From positions 1 to 64,000 of the forward strand of contig CANTFL010001026.1 of the NCBI GenBank assembly GCA_947650285.1: 64,000 nucleotides of DNA, in the 5' to 3' direction. The position numbers and the translations under genes were made by a program. Under the pieces are notes generated by a model. It was not told the DNA's origin and searched no databases. It saw only the letters and a list, made by a program, of their open reading frames with translations. Shown piece after piece: positions 1-12,312 of the stretch; positions within the stretch are counted from its first letter, which is position 1; the number at the start of each line of letters is the position of its first letter. This DNA is from Hyaloperonospora brassicae. Taxonomy: Eukaryota; Oomycota; Peronosporomycetes; Peronosporales; Peronosporaceae.

Positions 1-3000
1 GATAAAACCTATGAAGTACGTGGAAGAAGTGACCAAGGTGGCAGCGAGTACCGGATCCGCCGCGTGAAGACGTCAAAAACCGGACTTGGTACAAGAAGTT
101 GTGGTCTAGCGGATCCCGGATAGAGCCCATTGAGCACACACTGGATCGAAGAGGTCTGGATCCTTTATTTGAATAGGTAGGTATATAACATGGGGATCTG
201 ATCACGTTGAGTGCATCGGGGGCACGGACAACTGTTCTAGTTGCAACCTGATTATGACGTGGACGAAAGTAAATTGTTGTTCACCTGCCACCGCTTTACC
301 TCAACCGATGATCGTACTGGAGTGATGCGTCTTTTATAACGTAGTTACTGCATTAAGATATTATACACCAATTTTATACCAGTGTGGATGGTAGACATCA
401 GGGGATCGGTCGGACATACCAGCGTATCCGGGCGTGTTTTCAATGGATAGGTCCGTACAAAGTATACATGGTATATAGGTGAATTTACGGAATACAAAGC
501 GGGGATGATCTCGAAGTGCGTGTGGAGTATCACCTGGAAATGTCGAGGCCTCCTACCCTTTTCATATTTTTGCTATGGATTACATTCTATCTCTGCCCCA
601 ATCGTTTAGGGTAATACGGAGCTTTTACTGCGGGTAGATCAATTTTATGAGTACATTCACTGCCACGGCAAGCGGATCCTGATCAACTCAACTATCGTGG
701 AAATATATGAAGAGTGTGTGTTCAGGAGGGGGGGATTCGTTGCAAGTGAAGTGATCCGTCATGATAGAGAACCAGGATTCATGTCCAATTTTTTCGAGAT
801 TTTAGCAGAATTGCAGGACAGAAACAGGGAGATAAGATGACATGGCGACCACAGGATAATGTTTGGGCCGAAAGGATGATGCAAAATTTGACGAGAGAGC
901 TGAAAATGTATGTCATGGATGTGGATGAAACGGATTAGGACATGTACGCGGAAAGGCTTACTTTTGCGGTAAGTACCGCTTAACCCCGAGTACATGGAGA
1001 CACGCCATTCTATTTGATACGCGAATGGAATCCTCAATCTACTCTGGAAGCGGCTTTGATTCATTGAAGCAATACGTTGCGCGATCATATCCGCGTAAAT
1101 GGCGTATAACATATAGTGGCAGTATCAAAGCGCCAAGGCCGAGGTAAACGACTGTCTCAAGCCCTCGATACAGGATCGGGCGACCGACACAACACATACC
1201 TTGATCCTACTAGCATAGAGGTTGTAGCCAAGTGTAGTTATATCTATATCGGGTAAATGAGGGGATACGCTTGAGCGCTGGAGCATATGTGGAGTGTTTC
1301 TATTTGAGTTACTAAATTGTGTGGGGAGTACACGGTACGACTGGAGATCGCCAGCACACCATACATTATATTCTCAGTGGTGTATGTATCGAAGTTTCAA
1401 AGCGTGAGGACTTTCCTCGATCTCCCGGCCAGCACATTGAGGGTAACGGAAGCGGATCGGGTCAATTTTAAAAAGTCGATCTTACCAGAAGATAGCTGGT
1501 AGACTAAAATCAAAGGAAATGAATTCGAAGTGATGAGGATTGCCGATGTGAGATCCGGTTGCAAGACACGTTTCGAACAATTACATCGACAATTCTTATT
1601 TTACTGGAAAGGGTTGAAATGATCCGGATAGGGTGTATGAAACGAATCTTGATCGCGAAGCTCTTATTTTATACTTTGACCGCATTCATGACAGTAGCAT
1701 TCGGTTCGAGGTGATGCAATCCTATGACGAAGGATCGCAGGATCAACAATTTTTATGCTGTTTGAGAGGAGGTGAAGATGTGCAGGCCGGCTGCACAGAA
1801 TAGTTGGAAGGGAGCTATGTTCAATAATTAAGACGATCAAGGCATTTTATGATCTGGATCGTGACCAAAACGCCTTTTAAAAGAAGACAATTTGGAGACA
1901 TGGCTACAGAATATAACAGGGGGATATTGTATTGACAATTTTAATGAAGACCTCCGATGATCACGGCTGAAAGAATGTACCAGTTATACGCTAGATTAAA
2001 TGTCCAGGACGCTGGGCCAACGATAAACGATATTGGTTGCACTAAGGATCGTTGGAGTTCATTATAGACAACGCTGAGGCCATATTATGGGGGTTCAAAC
2101 GCTTGCAACCAAGCGTGGGGTACCAAGTGCGTCTATGTCCCGCCCTCGCAAGGTTTATAAATAAATGATCCGGCAAGACGTCGAGGTCGCAATGCCCAAT
2201 GGATCATCCCCTTCAATATGACCTGGAGGCTCGTTTTTTAGCGAGGCCTGGCATTGAATTGACGATCTACGTGCTGACGGAGATATCTTGATAGACCGGT
2301 ATCTCCTTGTCGCTGGTTTGAAGTAATTGGCAACAAGTGCGTGGACTCTCCTAGGGCATGTGTGTTGCGATCCGAGAAGTCTTGGTACAAGTCTAGTAAA
2401 GGGAGAAACCATCCCATCGGCTTGAGCGAGAATGTATCGGCCGGTTTATTCAGGATCGACCAGGGCTCTTGGGCGTATAGGGACAAAACTGGCGCAAAGA
2501 TGACCACACGAGGTACCCATTCAGTGTCGGCCGGTGTGGGCTCCAGGCCCAGATCTTTCGAGACTGGAAACCCCTTTGGCTTGGAGAAATGCTGGTAAAA
2601 CAGCTCCAAGTCCATCTCCAAAAGGCAGATTCAGCTGACCCGCCTCGTGGACCATGCAGCAACTTGAGCACTGTATCGGGGGGATTTGTTCACGATACCC
2701 GGGACTTATGGACTGCGCGGGACCTAGGTCGGATAAAGATCCTCGAATACTTCAGGATAAAGGTGATCATGGACTGTAGCGCGATCTTCTTCAGCTACTC
2801 TGACTGGGTCATCCGAATCTCTAGAAGCTTCTCTTCTGACAATGAGGATAGACCCCAAGTTCAGAAATCTCCATGCGATTCTTGCGTTTGCACTCCAGGT
2901 GTCGAGCCTGGTGGTGCAGCGAAGAGACCTCACGACGCAAGTGAAAACATCCTTACGATCTATTGCCATCTCGTCAAGAAGAGAACAAGTGCCACATTTG

Positions 3001-6000
3001 TTCTGCAACGATTCGAAAGAAATATCTTCTCGGACCATCACACGATGAAATGCGTGATCGTCGCGGTTCTCCCGCACAAAGTCAGTCACAGAGAGACGCC
3101 TATCCACTTCTGCTACAAGTCCTCATTCGAACCAAGGTTTAGGAGAACCATATCGTGGGCGTCAAGATTGTCTGGCGAATGTCTCGGACTTTTTTTGGCT
3201 CCGCCACCCCCTTGTTAGGCTCGCGCGGCGGTCATCATTATATAGTAAAGTGTTTTAGAACTTCGCGACGACGAGGGACGACGAGCGAGATATCTTGTAC
3301 GGTGGCGTCGGTACCCGCCATCTTGGGATACCTGAGATACTTTAATCCACCTGATGACCGACGATCTCCGTCTCGCCCAACAACGCGAATCGATTTACCC
3401 GTTGGATCGGGATCATCATCAGGGGAACCATCCGGGAGAATTTGTTTGTAACTAACGCCCAAAGCGCTCGAAACGGTGTTGCAAAACTCAATATTCTCGT
3501 ACGTCTCGTTGAAGATGCACTCCCTCCGGTAGGGATATCGGGGAGGTAGACCTCCCTAAGGAAGCGACGCAGTTGTCAAGACAACGGTACAATTGTCTCC
3601 CCACGAGAGATAGAAAAAGAATGCATATCTGAGCTACCGGTGCAGTTTGTTTTGTGCACCCGTTGATGCTTTCTTCTCAAACTCGTCTCGATTCATAATA
3701 AGTTTGTGAAGACAGGATACACGGCCTACAGTGTTAACATTACGAACAAAGAAGTTTTAGGCTTGCACCAACGATGGAACGCCTCGGTAATATTGGTCCT
3801 TGTACTATCGATATATGAAGAGGACATCCATGTTACACGCATGATCAGCGCGAGATTCCTTCGAACTGACGTGAAGGCTATGAAGCCCTGACGAGTACAT
3901 AAGATGTATTACATCCTCTCATTGGTTATGCCATACATTTCTCCAAATTCGTCGTGGTGGCATTCATGGCTTGGTGTTAGGTGCAAGTCGCAGCATGTTG
4001 CGTTCTCGCTCCTCCTGCGGTGTGTGAACAGAAGTTCTGAAACCACGGAAGCCATGGTCACCTAAATTATTCTGGCTCCAGTGACTCTTCTTCTACTCAC
4101 CAAGAATATAACGACGGCATTAATTAAAGTGTCGCAAACTCGAATCGCGCTCGTACGAAGACTATTGAATCGATCTCCTTAACGAGTCATCTGTATAGAC
4201 AGACGATTCAAACAGTTCGCGACACCAATATTTCACGAGTTGGCAATCATGATCCGAACTTGACGATAACGTCGCCACATCCATTAGTCCACTATCAGCC
4301 GTTGCAGGGGGTTTCGAGGTGGATGGAGCGTTCCAAGTTGCTTAAGAAGACAACTTCTAACTCAGGATCGTCTCGCGGCGTCCGGCATGAACTCGCAGCA
4401 GACTGCAGGTGTATGAGCCCATCGTACTTCATTTTGCCGTACATTTGCAACGATTGACGTTGCAGGCTTTTCGGTAGCAGCAGTGGGCGAACGAACACTT
4501 GCAGCTAGGTCTTCACTTGCCTTCTGTGTATCTGCAAGCATTCGTGAAGCCACGATCGCAGCAGCCTTCTGCGCACTGCAATGAGTAACCATATGATGAT
4601 CAATCGAAATGCGTTGTCTCAGAACAACAACTGCTTGGTCTCACAGATTGATCCACAGTGGTAAATCTGTCACCAATCGGCCGTCAATCCATGACCAAAG
4701 TGACTAATTTTTCAGTATTGTAATGTCGCGGGGTGTCTCTGTTACGTGTCATTGGAACGATTTGTGTCAATGTGACAAAGATCTTAATCGATGATGATCA
4801 CCAAGAATCACTCGTCAACGTATGATTTGGAAGCAATATTACCTTCAAGGGTAGTATTTTTGCCCGCTCGACTTTTTTGGCTGATTCAGACCATGATATC
4901 AACTGAATAAACCACCAATTGATGATGGATGCGTGCAATGGGTCGTGAGCGAAATTGTACAATGGGCTTTGTAGCATAACAAAGTTTCAGTAAGACGATG
5001 GATGTTTTTGAACTGCTCAACTCTGTTTAATACAATTATTTCCCCCCTCATGTGAACTAGTTTTTTGCTCAGATATTTTACCCTCTCTGCACGTATTGTG
5101 AACGTGAGGTTTTGTAGTGCACACCTTTGTACCGTATCGGTACAAGGCTTACGAGTAATCTGGTCAGAAGTGTGCTCCATGAAAAAATTGTCAAAGAGGC
5201 TGGCTCCATCCTCTCGTACCTTTTGCATCTAGTACACAAGATGTATCCGCCGTCTCTCGCTACTCTTACCTTAAAAATAAGTGTCGCATATGATATAGAA
5301 AATAGTCAGAATAGTGAACCTCCAAGTGCGCACCAAACGCACTTTGCCAACTGGGAATCTCGCACATTTTATAACCATTAGCTGCAGCAACCTGTCCCCT
5401 CACCAGTGTAATACTACGATTGTCGTCCACAGATAGGAACGGTACTAGCCGTTTTGTTCTCAGCAAAGGAATTTACATATCAATGAACAAAGTAGGGACC
5501 GAGAAGTCCTATATATATCATTTTGTTCATAGCAGGACTGGTCGTCGACGAGATACACGAGTAGTCCCTTTTCCCAGCCTTTCGCACACGCCCAAAGATT
5601 AAGTAGAATTTGAGTGGTCCATACAACCAGTTGATTGGAAGACACAACGCCTGAAAACAAGCCGTCTTCGGCTTACAACAACAAGTAGTACCTTAGTTGC
5701 GAAGCGGATCAGTCCATTCTATAGAGAATACCACTACACGAAATGTAGTACATTCTGTACGAGTTCTCACTAATCCGCCGCCGCAAAAGCAGAGTTCCCG
5801 GTCAATGGTCTTGATTACGGCTGACAAGGCACAATATGTACAAGATGGTGAGCAGAAGCTCTTATTTTTGGACATGAAGGGAACGGGCGACTATATGAGA
5901 CATAACCTAGCTCTTGGAGGGTCAAACGATCAAGCAATTTGGCTCGCTTATGTTGAAGTATCAGGAACTGTGCTCTTAAAAAGAGCGCACCAGTTTCGTC

Positions 6001-6630
6001 TCGAGAACTGACCATTTTGGCGCAGGGACGGCTGAGGGCGCCCTTTGAGAAGGCAGCAATACGACCGAATGCAGCTACGCGTGCAACCAAATGTTGCGTG
6101 AGGTGACGGGAGTCTTACGTTCTTGTGGCACGTTTTGTAATCATCAAAAATACCGTTTACCAAGAGTGGGGTCGCGTCGTCAATCGCTTGGACAGCTGCG
6201 TAAACATTGGGTACGCCTTCCCGCTTCAAATCGCTCTTCTCTTCTTCCGATTTCGCAGCTGAAAAGGAGTGAGGTGTTATCGTGATCCATGGCTGCTGTC
6301 GATGGGGGTCTTCTCTCCTGAAAAACAACAAAACTATGAATGTGAATCTCTATTGACGGCCGCGCGCCTTGTAAATAGCTCCGGTTTGCTCTATTCCAAA
6401 GATATACCCCTTACAATGATCCTTGTATCACCTGGCTGCACAAATGTATTCGCATCGCATCGGGGAGAAAACGCTTGTTCCATTGTAAGCCGAGTGGTAG
6501 CAACGACGTGCCCGTCTTTACATGCACATCGCATGACGATCGTCCCCCAGCTGCTAATGCGGAAGCATACGCCATGTCCCTCTGTGTGTCGTACGATTGC
6601 TAACAACCTGTCGCAATTCGGTGCCAGCCA
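1..6630. other. Gene-poor, decayed repeat DNA
   Basis: I see no supportable gene here. Open frames are short and interrupted on both strands and show no recognisable domain. The first 110 bases read as an open plus-strand frame rich in Arg, Gly and Lys, which could be the tail of a retroelement polyprotein, but no motif proves it. A minus-strand frame of 127 codons at 5948-6331 has coding-like composition, with a run rich in Glu, Lys and Asp, but resembles nothing I know. I read the whole stretch as old transposon debris. Confidence 0.4.
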
Positions 6631-6684
6631 TACTCGTCTGCTGCCGTGAAAATGGACGACACGCGCTTTGGCGTGCGAGGACAA

Positions 6685-6702
6685 GAGCCATTTCCCAACT
6701 TC
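6685..6702 (+). promoter_or_regulatory. Initiator-like core promoter of the S33 gene
   Basis: The bases GCCATTTCCCAACTTC fit the oomycete initiator/flanking-promoter consensus (GCTCATTYYNCAWTTT as I remember it) with few mismatches. They lie about 45 bases before the ATG at 6734. This supports transcription starting here and argues against the in-frame upstream ATG at 6668. No transcript data were available. Confidence 0.45.
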
Positions 6703-6733
6703 GTGGGCCTCGACAACACCGCCGCAAGAGACG

Positions 6734-8519
6734 ATGCATCTTCCTCTCGCGCTGAGCCTTCTCGCGGCTGGATTGATCGGCCGGTGCGCGGCCGCTTCCA
6801 ATTCCACTTCGGGCCGTTCATTTCCCGGATGGAAACCTTGCTCGGCGTTCACCATTCCCGGCGAAGACGAATACGAGGCCGAGTGCGTGACCTACGAGGC
6901 TCCGTTGTGTCACTCTGGTATCTGTAAGGTACCGGTGAACGTGAAGCCGACCATTGAGGTGTTCGTCAAGCGGTTGCGTGCCAAGGTGGACGGGGCGGAT
7001 AACGCAGCGAACGTGTGGCTGATCTCTGGGACTGAGTCGACCCCAGGCAAGTGGAGGTTTTGAGTGTACCATGCTATAGCAAGGAACTAATTGATGACTC
7101 ATGTGGGTGTGTGTAGTGGAACAATCGATGGTGACGCTGCACAAAAGACTGAAAGGAGCAGTCAACGTGTACACGATGGACCTTCGCGGCGCGGGACGGA
7201 GTACACGGCTCCATTGCGAGCTAGGTGAGCAGACGACGGGTCAAAACGAGCCTGAGGTGGGGTGGTTGGAGATTCCCGAGTGTGCTGAGAAGCTGCAGAA
7301 AGCGTATGGAAACCTTGCCTCGTTCTCAACAACGAGCGCTGCAATGGACATTTCCACCTTCATCTCCGAGCACACGAACGACGAGTACACAATCGTGTAC
7401 GGCGTGAGCTACGGTACGATGGCCGTCCAGCGCCTGATGCAGTTGAGTCCGCCAATTGTGAACGGATACGTTTTGGACAGCGCCATGGCCTATTCGGTAG
7501 CACCGGACGAGAAGACCTATGTGACACAGTATGATGTCGACTTCAGCGACGTGGGCGAGCGTTTCATGAAGCTGTGCGCGCATGACGTCGACTGCGCATC
7601 TCACTTTGAATCCACCAGTCTGTCTGCTACGCTTCATAACGTGCTTCGGAGATTCGACAGCAATCCCACGTCGACCTGTGCTAAAGTAATGGTATTGGGG
7701 ACTGAAGGCGACCCATCCATTGACGTTCGCCAAACACTGGGCTTTCTTCTGTTGAATCCAAGCACGCGATTCTTGATTCCCCCGTTGGTGTTCAGGCTCA
7801 ATCGATGCAATCTCGACGACCGCAAAGCCTTGCTGTCCTTTCGCCTAGCCATCTCCCAACAGGATTTGGTACCGTACAGGTCCGAGGCTTATAATTCGGA
7901 CGTGCGCGCAATGTTGGTTAAGTTTTCCGAAATGTGGGAGACACCTTCGCCACTCGCCACCGACCTGCTAATTCGGTACGAGAACCTGAGCATGACCACC
8001 GAAGCAGCTTACACAGCGGTTAGCTGGTTTTGTCGCTACTCGAAAGAGCAGTCTCCGGCGTGTGAAGAAGGAGGAATCTTTCAGTACGAAGCCGACTCCA
8101 TCACATACCCGCACGACCAGTACTGGGACAAGCCAGCGGCTGTTCCCAGCCATGCCAGCGTGCTAATGATGCATGGCAGACTGGACCCAGAGAATCATTT
8201 CAAGTACGCCAAGAGTTTGTTTGAGACGCTCGACACTTCTAGAAAGGAACTTGTTGCATTCGACTACGCGCCGGGGGTGACGATCGAAACGACCCCGTTT
8301 GGAGTTGGTGGCAAGAACTGCGGAATGGAGTTGCTGCTCTCGTACGTCTCGAGTAACGCTAACCTCAAACGCGTGGACAAGTCCTGCGTGGGTAAAATGC
8401 CTGCGCTCAACATGAAGGTGTCGCCTGAACTCGCGAAAACGTACCTCGACGCCGGGGATGCGTATAATGACGTCCCGGCCCCAGCGGCGCAGAACGGAAA
8501 AGTGAAAGCGGCAGTTTGA
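6734..8519 (+). CDS. Secreted S33-family alpha/beta hydrolase, probably catalytically impaired
   Basis: Two exons, 6734-7046 and 7117-8519, give about 571 residues. The start at 6734 opens a clear signal peptide (MHLPLALSLLAAGLIGRCAA), so the product is likely secreted. The nucleophile elbow GVSYGT places Ser at about residue 202, and the acid motif HGRLDPE places Asp at about 461, as in tripeptidyl-aminopeptidase-like S33 proteins. Two expected elements are not visible. The oxyanion loop, usually GGPG-like before MVTLHKRL, is replaced by SGTESTP. At the C-terminal position where a PHG-type catalytic His is expected, the sequence reads APGVTIETTPF. The intron is 70 bp with a GC donor (CAG/GCAAGT) and TAG acceptor. 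Every GT donor nearby gives the wrong phase or follows a stop. The C-terminal third is otherwise well preserved. Family assignment is firm; activity is doubtful. Confidence 0.8.
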
Positions 8520-9128
8520 TGATGCATCGCTGAGCTGAAGACAAACTGTTAGCTCGAGACCAGTCATGGTTTAACTGCAATAAAGAACCGCTGAATACCT
8601 GACAGCCGCTCTGTCCTCTTTCGACAGCAGCAATCGTCCTCCTCGTCTGTTTGATATCTACAAACGTGCGCACGTTCACGTTGGCTCTCTTTTGTACGTG
8701 CATGCACGTTTCTACGCACACATGGCAGCAAAGCAAGTCATACGCGACGCAGCCTACCGCTGTCGTGACCGAAAAGTAAGTGCGCTCAATTGACAGCTTG
8801 ATAGCCGTAGATGCACATACGAGAGACGCGGGTCAAGTTCCTGTTTCCAATGGCTAAGACAGTATCGCCGCTGGTCGTTTGCTGCGATGCGCAATGTACA
8901 TCACAGCACTGCGAGTCTCGGACACGCTTCGTCGCAAATGCAGTAAAGTTCCTGCGTGATCGCTGATACTACTCGTCGACGATTGTGTTAGGACGCACAG
9001 CTCGATGGCTGATCGCGTCGATCAATTCCGTGCGCCATTACACAGTGCAGACAAATGCAGTATACACCATCGAGTTTAAGCTGATGGCGGACTTCTACAC
9101 CAAATTGAAGGGCGCGGTCACCGCCGGA
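8520..9128. other. 3' flank without a gene
   Basis: Sequence downstream of the S33 stop codon. It probably holds the 3' UTR. I see no further gene, repeat pair or terminal repeat before the direct repeat at 9129. Confidence 0.5.
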
Positions 9129-9788
9129 GATTGACATCGAAGTTGGGGAAGGATCATTCTGTCTTTGGGTCGTTATGACTGCGCTAAGATACCTGTATGG
9201 ATCTCTCCCTAATCTTCTACCATAATCTGTCGTTCTTCTCCTCGCTTTCTCGTTCTGCTTGCTCGAGACGTCGGGCTTCACGGGGGACACTCAACAGAGG
9301 ATACGTGGAAACGAGTATCCAGTCCTGGGGGCAGACAGGGCGCAAAAACCGCAGAAAACGCCGGGTTCTAAACCGATCACCCCCGACAGGCCGCTGGTGC
9401 ACCTGGACGGTCCCGATCAAAATCACGTTCTAGGCGAGTTCTCTTCGTGGGACGGGATCCGCGCTGGGCGAACGGGTCGGCGACTGAAGAAGGCGGACGG
9501 AAAATAGCAGGAAATCGCTTGCGCCTTGGGTGCAGGGGTTCGACACTCCGTCGATATGCCCCACACCGCGGGATACCGGGGGATTGCTTCCCTCTCGGGT
9601 CGCACGCTGCGGTGCCTCCCGAAGCACGCGCAGCGGAGAAAAGGCCGCCCTCCTTTGAACCTTGCCCTCACTAAGGGGGACTTCCCGTCCAAGGTAAGGG
9701 AACCAGATGACTGGCTCTTAGGAGGTCTTCGTCTCGGGTCGGTGTTGCTCGAAGAGCCGAAATTGGGGAAGTGATTGACATCGAAGTG
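9129..9788. repeat. GC-rich block between 15-bp direct repeats
   Basis: GATTGACATCGAAGT occurs perfectly at 9129-9143 and 9774-9788. Between them lie about 630 bases that are clearly more GC-rich than the flanks, with overlapping open frames on both strands and no recognisable domain. A GGTTCGACA stretch near 9537-9545 resembles a tRNA T-loop or polymerase III B box, but no A box or full cloverleaf could be built around it. The repeats look like a target-site duplication of a retro-inserted sequence, although no A-rich tail is present. Confidence 0.45.
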
Positions 9789-9804
9789 TATGTGTGTGGA
9801 GACC

Positions 9805-10943
9805 GGGAGATGCTAAATACACCGGGCATGATTGCTAAATACACCGGCGACTATCCATTAGACTTGATGTTTATATGACAATAGTGGTATCACATCCAGC
9901 CCACGTCAATTCGAATATGACAGAATCAGCTTGTCAGAAACGCACCTTTATCGTAGCCAGGCCATCTCTGGTCCTACATGTGCTGCTGCATAGCTTCCGT
10001 GTGTAAGATTCCATAAGTGCCTTTCTGTTTGCCTTCTGAACGATATTGTGGACGTCCCTTGCATTTAGAGGACACCCGCCTTCTTAAACTGGTTGACAAT
10101 GTCCAATGTAAATCATATACAGACAAAAGACAGACAATGACCTGCTGTACATGACTTCAACACGCACACATACACGTAAAGAAGCTCCATCTTGATGCAT
10201 CTGGACGACCTTTGAATCCATATCGTCAATATTTCGCGACGCACGTCTCGCCGTCGGCAGCGCTGATATCATGGTCTTGCTGATAGAACGGGAGTGAGCG
10301 GTGTGGCAGATGTCCACACAAAGCTCTGACGAGGCACTTTCTTCTGGGCGTGCTGGTCATACATGACCACGAGCTCGTATGAACAGACAACCTTTTTTGT
10401 CCCGCGATCTTCCATTACGGTGTGCCAACTGTAAGATTCCTGTAATGACTTCCCTGCGAACATGTGAAAGAAACTGCGCTTGGGGCCTATCAAACGGCTG
10501 CGGATACACTAAAAGCAAAGCCTTCGCGTACGGCGTACTGTTCCGAAGTCTCTACAGCCGTCTTTTGACTGTTAAAAGGGCCCGACCGGTGGAGTTTCTT
10601 CACAGGTCCATGAGAGATCAGAGGCGGCAGAATTGTAGCCAGCATCGACATGCAACGTGACCTGATTTTCAGCGACGACAGAATCAGTATCAGCATTAAC
10701 ACCGTAGCAGTGGCAGCATCAGTAGTGGAGGTGGATGAAGGGCTCATCAGCATGCATCTGACAACGGAGGATTTCTTTTTAAATTGACGTGGTTATGTTA
10801 TAGGTGTATTTATACTTAGCTTACCTGTAATGTTCGAATTGACATGGCCTGGATGTGATACAACGGTTGCCATATAAACATTAAGTGTAATTGATAGGCG
10901 CCGGTGTATTTAGCAATAATGGCCGGTGTACTTAGCCTCTCCC
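9805..10943. mobile_element. Non-autonomous DNA element with 111-bp terminal inverted repeats
   Basis: The left end (9805-9915) and the reverse complement of the right end (10833-10943) align over about 111 bases, starting GGGAGA and ending GTCAATTCGAA, with scattered substitutions. Each arm carries a 14-bp motif close to GCTAAATACACCGG twice, about 21 bases apart. The 917-bp interior has no transposase-like frame. The nine bases outside each end (GTGGAGACC and GTACAGACA) share six positions and may be a worn 9-bp target duplication. Long inverted repeats suggest a Mutator-like or foldback-type element; the superfamily is not proven. Confidence 0.75.
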
Positions 10944-10967
10944 GTACAGACAGCAGTAAATTTTCTT

Positions 10968-11139
10968 TGTGTTATGTGCGCCGTGGTTTTGACCTATCGA
11001 GGATCATGATCATGCAAAGGCTTCGACTACAATGATTAATAAACTGTTTAGCCTTTTCTTTATTAATCCCCACCCTTTGAATTTTCTAACTGACCGGTGG
11101 CCCGAGCACCGTCTCTGCGTCAGGTCTATTTGTTGATAA
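10968..11139 (+). repeat. 5' LTR of Copia C
   Basis: About 172 bases, beginning TGTGTTATGTGCGCC. It aligns with 15719-15887 along its length; the block CATGATCATGCAA is identical in both. It ends next to the primer-binding site at 11140. Confidence 0.75.
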
Positions 11140-11151
11140 AGTTATGAGCCC
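11140..11151 (+). promoter_or_regulatory. Primer-binding site of Copia C (initiator-tRNA half)
   Basis: AGTTATGAGCCC directly follows the LTR. Its complement GGGCTCATAACT is nearly the anticodon arm of eukaryotic initiator tRNA-Met (GGGCUCAUAACC, anticodon CAU). Drosophila copia is known to prime from such a half-tRNA. Copia A carries the exact form of this site at its own LTR. Confidence 0.65.
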
Positions 11152-12312
11152 AACGGGCTCGTACAATGGTGACACTGTCGCCCGAGGTCAATTTTCATCG
11201 CCAAGTGCTGCGACGAGGCGCGGGCGAATTGTTGGGGCCGAAGAATACGAGGAAAGGTTGCAGACGTTGTTGCAGGAAACGGAGATGATTATTCGGTGGG
11301 CATGGGAGTTAAGGAGCGACGCACCGAAGACAGTAAAATGAAACAGCTTATGTCTAGGTTGATGGAGCGGTTGGATCGCTTAAAAAACAAAGCAATATTC
11401 AAGGACAGCTTTCTGTAGGGCCATGAGTAAATAGGGTTGTGGAAGATGTTCAGATTTTACCAAGAAACAATTTGTTTACATCTAGACTAGGACGTGGGCC
11501 ACGAATGCAAATCGATGCGCTGAGCGAATCACCTCAAATTAACAAAGCGAATAGGCCTGCGGACCCGACAGGGTTCATTGAACACCAACTTCAGGATCAT
11601 GGTTTACCACGGTCGCGATCGAAAAGACTTTCATTAGCCTCCTTTGACGATCTTTAGTCTGTTTCACCATTGTATCACCACCACACAGACGTGATATAAG
11701 ACCCGCAGAACATATTAAGCACGTTCTGATGTACCCTGAAGCAAGGCATAAAAGCTTGCAAACCGTTTGTGATGGAGCGGATTTGTACGAAGGACTTGGC
11801 TCTAGTTTTCGGAATGGGGACGTCGTTTCGAAAGACAGGTAAATTCGACCCAATCAGCCTGTGGTTTCCTATGGCCGAAAGATGTTATAATTTGATCTTC
11901 TTGAACACTATTCCCTCCCAAGCATGGCCGAGCGTTACACTCATAAACAACTGGAAACGTGGTGTAATCAATGCCCACCCTTCAATACGTAACGATTAGA
12001 ATGCTTGAAGAATTGATACACATATCACTCCAACCAACACATGAGACTATCCACAAAACCGAAGGATCCAAAGAAAAAATGGACTGAATATTTTTCGCTA
12101 TCTTGTGGTTTTGGCTAAAATGGTGGAAGTGTCGGAAGGAGATGTCGACTTTCTGGTCCTTAACAAGATAGTACATTACGCATCAAGAGACGTGATGGTA
12201 GTGCTGATGGCGAAGGTAGATAATCGAAAGACGGATTATTTGAAGCTAGCTGAAGAGCTGGCTCATTTCGTCCAATCTCAGTAATCCGTGCCAAAAAAAC
12301 AAATTTCGGGAG

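Noticed and set aside
2238..3218. Overlapping 127- to 209-codon frames on both strands
   Set aside because: Several frames are open at once, with no consistent motif on either strand. Likely an old repeat; not enough to call a gene.
6668..6733. Upstream in-frame start for the S33 gene
   Set aside because: It precedes or overlaps the initiator-like box and adds a hydrophilic stretch before an otherwise perfect signal peptide.
6391..6855. 154-codon minus-strand frame near the S33 promoter
   Set aside because: It overlaps the S33 signal-peptide exon and core promoter on the other strand and shows no domain. Probably a shadow extending into non-coding DNA.
9484..9557. tRNA gene around the GGTTCGACA motif
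   Set aside because: The T-arm can be drawn with one G-U pair, but no matching acceptor stem, D-arm or A box is present.
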